A DNA stretch of 64,000 nt, taken from NCBI RefSeq assembly GCF_020906515.1, contig NC_085850.1, positions 930,001 through 994,000 on the forward strand, read 5' to 3'. Positions 58,273-64,000 of this stretch are shown piece after piece (position 1 is the stretch's first letter; each line of letters begins with the position of its first letter). This DNA comes from Vanrija pseudolonga (Eukaryota > Basidiomycota > Tremellomycetes > Trichosporonales > Trichosporonaceae). The position numbers were made by a program, and so were the translations under genes. The notes beneath the pieces were generated by a model that saw only the letters and a list, made by a program, of their open reading frames with translations, ran no database searches and was not told the DNA's origin.

Positions 58273-60198
58273 ATGGACGCAATCAACACGAACGGCAAGG
58301 ATGCCGTCAGGCTGTGCGAGCACATTGTGCGCCACGCCTTCGGCGACGTTGTGGGAGTGAGTGCTTCTGGTTCTTGCTTCAAGCACCGCTAACAACCCAG
58401 CGCGTGGCGTCGACGCTCCTCAACCGCGGCCGCTGTACCGCCGCCACCGTGTACCGTCTCGCGGGCATCTCTCGCCAGACGGCCAACGCCGCGCTCCTCA
58501 TCCTCATCCAGCACAACCTCGTCGGCTCGACCGGCGCGTCGCACCGCGACCTGCCCGAGGAGGACATGTACGAGTTTGACGTCTCCGAGTGTCTCCTCCG
58601 TCTGCGCTGGCCACGGATCCTTGCGCTCACGGAGCAGAACTATGGCGAAGAGGTGGGTGGCAACAGGCCAAAGCCGGCGGGTGTAGCTGACATTCCAGGC
58701 TCTCCTGGTCGTCCGCCAGCTGCTTCTCTACGGCAAGCTCACGACGCCCGAGGTCTTGACCGTTAGCAATGCAACTGTCGACAGGCAAAGTGGGTACAAC
58801 ACCTATTACAGTCGCTTACCCGCCAGAAACCCTGTCGTTGCGCAAGACCGTCGTCAAGTTGTTGCGGCGAGGCTACATTGAGCCCACCTGCGCTGAACTT
58901 TTGATCCTGCGCTCGGACCAGATTGACAGGCGGTACAAGGTGGGCAGAGTTGCACCGTCTTGGAATCTTACGAACTCGCCACAGGCGAAGCTCGCAGAAA
59001 AGTCTGCGTCAGCTGGCACGAAGCTGCACTCGGTCAACGTCCTGGCCGAGCTTAGGAGGACCGCAGCCCATGAGATTGACGAGGAGCGCAAGCAGTTCCG
59101 TGACCCCGCCTCGGCCCTTCGCCAGGTCACCAACAAGGTCGGCAAGAAGGGATCGTCTAGCGCGATGAAGACCAAGGAGAAGGTGGACGACTCGGACTTT
59201 GAGGTGCACGACCACATCCCACTCCGAGTCAACTATGACAAGTTCAACGTCTTGATCCGAAACGAGATGCTCATCAAGGCGGCAGAGGACCGCTGGAACG
59301 CTGCCGCGGCCGAGGTGCTGCGTGCGGTGCTTCAGGCCTCGATCGAACACCAGAAGGAGCCGAAGGAGCTGCGGACAGAAGAGGGCGTCGGTATCAACAA
59401 GATTGTCGACCAGATCCCGACCTCGCAGCACAAGCTGCTCATGGCAGGTATCACAGGAGTGGGCAGCAAGGGCATCCCCGAGATTGTGCGCCAGTACCTC
59501 GCCGTCATGTCTGGAGACGACCTGGCAACAGATCAGACGGGCTCACGATTCCTGTCGCACTCGGATCACTCCAGTCCCGTGTACTGGGTGCAGATTGAGA
59601 ATATCTGCACGTCGCTCAAGGCGAGCTTGCTCATCGAGCTGGTGCGGGAACGGATCGACGACAAGGCAGCGCGTGTGCTGGCTGTCGTCGCGCGTGCTCG
59701 CTACGCTAGTGAAACCATGGTGAGTAGCTGACCACTCGAACTTAGCAGCAGCTAACCGCCCAGGTCCGCGACTGCGCCATGATTCCACTGCGCGAGGCAC
59801 GGCACATTCTCTCAGAGCTGCAAAAGCTCTCGCTCATCGAGATCCAGGAGGTGCCAAAGACGGCTGCAAAGGGACGCAACATGTTCCCCGGCAGTGACTA
59901 CCACCTCTGGGGTATCGACCTGCGCAAGGCGTACGGCTTCTTGCTGTCGGGCGTGTACAAGACGCTGGCGAACATTGTGCAGAGGCGATCACGCGAGATG
60001 GAGAAGCGAGCGGCGCTGCTGGCCAAGCTCGACCGACCCGACCTCCAGGGAGCGATTGAGCAGTACCTCAACGCCAAGGACCAGACCGACCTGGCCGAGC
60101 TCAACAACGCGACAACTATGCTGTCGCTGGCTGAGACGCGAACAGATCTCGTGGTCATGATGCTTCGAGATCTGCCCGGTGGTGTTCCGCCAAGGTAG
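58273..60198 (+). CDS. RPC82: RNA polymerase III subunit C82 (RPC3)
   Basis: Exons 58273-58356, 58401-58652, 58699-58789, 58827-58939, 58985-59719 and 59764-60198 give 569 residues. C82 forms the C82-C34-C31 subcomplex that helps Pol III open promoters. Winged-helix segments are visible: AVRLCEHIVRHAFGDVVG, TVYRLAGISRQTANAALLI, VVKLLRRGYIEPTCAEL, and the last exon AMIPLREARHILSELQKLSL. The C-terminus has the coiled-coil and LAETRTDLVVMML end. Introns 3 (37 nt) and 4 (45 nt) are very short; intron 4 is a multiple of three without a stop, so unspliced reading stays open. Length suits fungal C82 (about 550-650). Confidence 0.9.
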
Positions 60199-60637
60199 GG
60201 TGGGAATACATCAGAAACTATAGACACCCATATGGCATTGATACTAGTTGCCTGATTGGGGACGGCCCGGGCTGTTCATCGCGCGCTCCACTCACGGCGG
60301 CGGCCATTCCTAGGTATCCCCGCATCAACGTAACCTGAGTGAAGGTGACGACCGTTACATACGAGCAGGAGTACTGACGTGCTGACTCGTCGTCGACGTG
60401 CTGGCGCTAGCCCGTTATTGACCGCCGGAAGCGGTGAACACCGCGATCGCGAACATGGTTAACAAGCTAATGGCCCGCCCTCCCCACACCGCTGTTCCAG
60501 CGCTCCAGTGCCTGGTGCCAGTATGCAAAGTGAGACACTGCCAATGCCAAGACTTGTGGCATCCGCGACTGTGGCAGCATAAATACGAGCGAGCACGACG
60601 ACGAACGTGTCGCGCGCCTCCCTCAGCTCCTCCCACC
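60199..60637. promoter_or_regulatory. Promoter region of secreted-protein gene A
   Basis: Holds a GACGTGCTGGCGCTAGC block (60395-60411), a GGAAGCGGTGAA block (60427-60438), the shared 17-bp motif (60544-60560) and an ATAAATA box (60579-60585) 53 bases before the start. The first two recur upstream of gene C and the 17-mer upstream of gene B. Confidence 0.6.
60544..60560 (+). promoter_or_regulatory. Shared 17-bp upstream motif, copy A
   Basis: ATGCCAAGACTTGTGGC, identical to the copy at 61679-61695; a shorter ATGCCAAGA is at 62892-62900. Each lies just before a TATA-like box. Confidence 0.65.
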
Positions 60638-61420
60638 ATGCTCCTCCTTCTCCCGCTCCTCCTCGCCACCACAGCCCTCGCGCAAAGCGTCGCCCCGAGC
60701 CCGACAAGCTCACTCGCGCCGTGGCGTACCCCCGGCGCCCACTCCGTCCCGGGCACGTCCATCACGTTCCCCAAGGCAGGCGACTACTGGGTCGCGAACG
60801 GCACCGGCGTGGTCAGCTGGGCGTGGGACGGCGCGTTCCACACCGCTGCGGCGAGCCACAAGATCCGCCTCGCGCACGTCAACACGTCCACCGACGCGGC
60901 CAAGTGGGTGCTGATCAACACGTGGAACGTGCTCGTCCCCTCCGACGCGCTGGGGAAATACAGCTCGGCGTACACTGAGATCGGGAAGCCGTTCGTCAAC
61001 ACCGACCCGATTGCGTTGCTCGGGATCAGTAACAAGTGCGTTGGGCGCTGGCGCCACTGACACCGCAGGACGCTCAAGGCGGCCCCGGGGCAGGGGTACT
61101 ACCTCGTCTGGGAGACGGACAACGAGGGCACGCAGAACTGTGAGTGGGCGTGGGAGTGGTAGGTACTGACGCCGCCAGCGACCGTCGCGATTTCTGAGCT
61201 GTTTGAGATCAAGCCTGCTGGCACCGAGGAGAAGCTGCCGTCCGGGTGGCAGAAGGGCTTCGGGCGCGAGCACTACGGCGGCTCAGCGACGGGCAGCGCC
61301 GGCGCTGGCCTCTTCCCGTCCAGCAGCACGAAGCCGAGCGCCAAGCCGAGCGGCGCGCCGGCGGTCGCTGTTCCCCTGCTTGTCGTGCTGCTTGGTGCGG
61401 CCGTGGCACTCGTGTTCTAA
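60638..61420 (+). CDS. Secreted, probably GPI-anchored glycoprotein A of a tandem trio
   Basis: Exons 60638-61035, 61069-61139 and 61179-61420 give 236 residues. A signal peptide (MLLLLPLLLATTALAQS) opens the protein and a hydrophobic end (AVAVPLLVVLLGAAVALVF) after a Ser/Lys/Pro/Gly stretch suggests GPI attachment. The core begins PGTSITFPKAGDYWVANGTG, then VVSWAWDGA, RLAHVNTST, WNVLVPS, GYYLVWETD and ends SELFEIKPAG. That order of strands resembles the Kre9/Knh1-type Ser-Thr-rich GPI family of cell-wall proteins, which is inference. Sequons are at NGT and NTS/NKT. Introns have phases 2 and 1, as in B and C. Confidence 0.8.
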
Positions 61421-61760
61421 GTCCCGTAGCGTGCCAAAGTGGCGGTGGCCCCAGCTGGACGCGTATGCACTCTCCCCGCCGATGCATGACCGCCTCGTAC
61501 AAATAACGCGATGCATGCCAAGCTGCGGCCACGACCGCCCGTCACCGCTACGCTGCATGTAACGGTTACGACCGGCACTAGCCCACGGCTGATGAGGCGA
61601 ACAAGATCCACACGCTAGCGCCGACCCAAGACTGCCGTTCCAGCTCGTGCCGCGCCGATACCCATCCGCAGGCTAGCGATGCCAAGACTTGTGGCGGTAA
61701 TATTAAAACCAGCTTGGGGAATGAACGAACGTGCCGCTGCACGCAACCACACCGCTCGCC
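61421..61760. promoter_or_regulatory. Intergenic region between trio genes A and B
   Basis: 340 bases. Contains the 17-bp motif copy B (61679-61695), TATTAAAA at 61701-61708 (53 bases before the start) and a CGCTAGC block near 61614-61620. Confidence 0.6.
61679..61695 (+). promoter_or_regulatory. Shared 17-bp upstream motif, copy B
   Basis: Identical in all 17 bases to the motif at 60544-60560. Confidence 0.65.
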
Positions 61761-62628
61761 ATGCTCCTCCTCCTCATCCAGCTCGCGACGGTCCTCCTCG
61801 CCGCCACCTCGACTGCAGCACAGAACAGCAGCGACGCGCCGACGAGCTATGTGCTGTCGCTGACGCCAGGCCCGACGCCGGCCAAGACGTGGCTCAGCAG
61901 CCCGCTGTTCAACACTGAGCCCACGATAACCGCGACGCAACCATGGCGCACGCCCGGCGCGCACAAGGTGCCCGGGACACGGATCACGTTCCCCTCGACC
62001 GGCGACTACTGGGTCATGAACGGCACGGGCGTGGTCCAGTGGTCGTGGGACGGCGCGTACAACAACAACGGCTCCAAGGCGGACCACTACATCCGCCTGG
62101 CGCACATCAACACGAGCACCGAGGCCGGCAAGTGGAGCCTCGTCGCGGCGTGGAACGTCCGCCTGCAGGCCGGCGTGCCGGCCCGCAAGGGGGTCGCATA
62201 CGCCGAGCTCGGGCACCCGTTCCTCAAAGTCTTCCCCAAGTTTAACAAGTGCGTCGTGGAAGAAAGCGAGCTGACGAGGCAGGACGATCAGGCCGTTGCC
62301 ACGCACGGGGTACTACCTCATCTGGAGCCAGGGCGGCGACGACGAGAACAGTGCGTGTGTGGGAGTGTGCGCCGCGCCTGGCCGTGTGCGAGGAGCTGAC
62401 ACCCGACACACCCCAGGCACCGTCGCCATCTCGGACGTGTTCGAGGTCAAGCCGGCCGGCACGGCCGAGAAGCTGCCCAAGGGCTGGGAGAAGGGGTTCA
62501 ACGAGGCGGCGTACAATGCGACCGAGAAGGGCGGCCGCAGCGAAGGTAAGCCCGGGGCTGTGGCGTTGACCACGCCACTGCTGGTCGTGTTCCTCGGCGT
62601 CGTTGCCGGCGCGTTGGTGCTGCTGTAG
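61761..62628 (+). CDS. Secreted, probably GPI-anchored glycoprotein B of a tandem trio
   Basis: Exons 61761-62248, 62283-62350 and 62417-62628 give 255 residues. The start at 61761 gives a clean signal peptide (MLLLLIQLATVLLAATSTAA). The paralogous core reads PGAHKVPGTRITFPSTGDYW, VMNGTGVVQWSWDGAYNNN, RLAHINTSTEAGKWSL, GYYLIWSQGG and AISDVFEVKPAGTAEKLPKG. The C-terminus (LLVVFLGVVAGALVLL) after a short spacer suggests a GPI signal. Extra sequence after the signal peptide (about 22-55) is Ser/Thr/Pro-rich. Splice positions and phases match A and C. Function unknown; a cell-wall role is inferred from the layout. Confidence 0.8.
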
Positions 62629-62957
62629 TGATCGCCGCCGGGTGCCACATGTGGCGGTGGGTGGGGTGTGGCGGCGCGGCAACGTGTGCCTCGCACGAGT
62701 CGATCGGACACGGCAAGTAGACGCGCAGTAGTAACCCATAATGCAATGTTACGCCAGCGATCACCGCATCGACGTCGCCCCGGCTGATGGAGATGACGTG
62801 CTGCGCTAGCTCGCGCCAGTGACGGCGGAAGCGGTGAAGATGGGTATCGAGCTAGCGCGTGCCGCATGACCCGAAAGGCGGGGTGCGAGGCATGCCAAGA
62901 GTATTAAAGTAGCGTGGGTGGGTGGGCGAGCGGGCCGTGGTTCCCAACCGCGTCCCC
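62629..62957. promoter_or_regulatory. Intergenic region between trio genes B and C
   Basis: 329 bases. GACGTGCTGCGCTAGC (62795-62810), GGCGGAAGCGGTGAA (62824-62838), ATGCCAAGA (62892-62900) and TATTAAA (62902-62908, 50 bases before the start) occur in the same order as upstream of gene A. Confidence 0.6.
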
Positions 62958-63871
62958 ATGCTCCTCCTTCCTCTCCTACTCGCCGCCAGTGCCCTTGCCC
63001 AGAGCAGTGACGCGCCGTCGGCGTCGGCCGACTCGGTGTCGTCCACTGACGCGCTGTCTTCGACCGACTCCACCTTGTCCACCGACGCGGTCTCGTCGAC
63101 CACCGCGCCCTCGTCCAGCCCTGCGTCATCAGCGTACACGACCACACGGTACACGCCGCCCTCCTCGCCGACGTCCACCCTCCCCCCGTGGGAACGCCCC
63201 AGGGCGCACAACGTGCCGGGCACGCGTATCACGTTCCCCGCCGCAGGCGACTACTGGGTGGCGGACGGCACCGGCGTCGTCGGGTGGCAGTGGAACGGGG
63301 CGTACAACCACACGAAGCAGTGGGACGGGACAGCCGCGAAACAGCCCACGTACTGGCTGTACCTCGCACACGTGAACGTCACGGGCCAGTCACTGACACG
63401 GTACACGCTCATGGCGGTGTGGAACGCGCGGATCCCCGCCAACGTGCCCGGGTCCAAGGCGTTCGTGTACGCTCAGCTGGGGCACCCTTTCATCCCCGGC
63501 CCCATCAGCCCGTGCGTTCTGTTCTCATTGGGGCGCTCACTGACGCAGAGAAACTACCACCCGCCCCCGCGATTTGGGTACTACATCTCCTGGGAGCTGT
63601 CCCAAGGTGCCGGGAGCTCGCCTGACTGTATGTGCGTTTGTGGCGGACTGGCTGACCCTCGACAGCCACGATCGCCGTCTCCGAGGTTTTCGAGATCAAG
63701 GAGGCCGGCACGAAGGAACAGCTGCCGAAGGGCTGGCAGAAGGGGTACGGGCCGAAAGACTTCCAGAAGTGGAACGCGACGGTCGCCAACGGCGGTAGCA
63801 GTGGCGCAGGCGCGCTCACCGCGCCGCTCGCCCTCGTCGTCCTCGGCGTGGCGACTACGCTGGTGCTCTAA
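62958..63871 (+). CDS. Secreted, probably GPI-anchored glycoprotein C of a tandem trio
   Basis: Exons 62958-63511, 63551-63627 and 63666-63871 give 278 residues. The signal peptide (MLLLPLLLAASALAQS) is followed by a Ser/Thr/Asp-rich stretch (about 17-72) that is probably O-mannosylated and is missing from A. The core reads PGTRITFPAAGDYWVADGTG, VVGWQWNGAYNHT, LAHVNVTGQ, GYYISWELS and SEVFEIKEAGTKEQLPKGW. The hydrophobic end (ALVVLGVATTLVL) suggests a GPI signal. Exon 2 needs an acceptor AG two bases after a better-looking CAG to keep frame, so that site is less certain. Intron phases match A and B. Confidence 0.78.
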
Positions 63872-64000
63872 CTTGTGCCCCTGTGCCACATTCGCACGGT
63901 GAGGCTCCAATGTAACACGCTCGGATACTGCGATGCATGCCCTACCATGGCGTGTCGCGTGCCGCCGCGGCACAGGCGACAACGGCAGCCCACACGCGTC

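Noticed and set aside
60395-62838. Upstream blocks of the secreted trio as a mobile element end
   Set aside because: No inverted ends, target duplication or transposase is visible; promoter duplication explains the repeats.

Overview
The window looks like a gene-dense, GC-rich chromosome segment of a basidiomycete yeast. The evidence is the set of nuclear housekeeping genes cut by many very short introns (mostly 36-90 nt, donors usually GTGAGT or GTGGGT, CTGAC/CTAAC-like branch sites) and protein sequences that read like Tremellomycetes homologues (for example the eIF3a N-terminus and a Bub1 kinase that also carries Mad3 motifs). Placement in Tremellomycetes, perhaps Trichosporonales, is my inference from remembered family features, not from a search. 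I see no transposon, virus-like element, CRISPR array, rRNA or convincing tRNA.

Layout. 1-3669 is a long gene-free tract ahead of an MHYT-domain membrane sensor (3670-6669, +). Then come eIF3a (-), epsin (+), a UBE2J1/Ubc6-type tail-anchored E2 (-), HAP3/NF-YB (+), Listerin E3 ligase (-), Bub1/Mad3-type checkpoint kinase (+) and a mitochondrial rhomboid protease (-). 29222-31481 (-) is one gene encoding three tandem acetyltransferase (GNAT) modules. It is followed by a conserved fungal protein of unknown function (-), sideroflexin (+), homoserine dehydrogenase (-), an oxidoreductase-like mitochondrial protein (+), a small coiled-coil protein (-) and a Cys3/MetR-type bZIP factor (-).

The right half holds ribosomal protein eL14 (+), a 3.7 kb gene-free tract, an SRPK-type kinase (+), very-long-chain 3-ketoacyl-CoA reductase (-), an Ups1/PRELI lipid-transfer protein (-), WASP/Las17 (-), ALG1 (+), a PYM-like protein (-) and RNA polymerase III subunit C82 (+). 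The right edge (60638-63871, +) is an array of three paralogous secreted, probably GPI-anchored glycoproteins that share exon structure and a promoter module.

Most genes are unrelated housekeeping functions, so the window is not a functional cluster. The accessory-looking parts are the triple-GNAT gene and the secreted trio. Both grew by local duplication, one inside a gene and one as separate genes. Several genes show unusual splicing: 7- and 11-nt micro-exons, a start-codon-only exon, and 36-39-nt introns. All exon joins below were built by eye from splice signals and reading phase.
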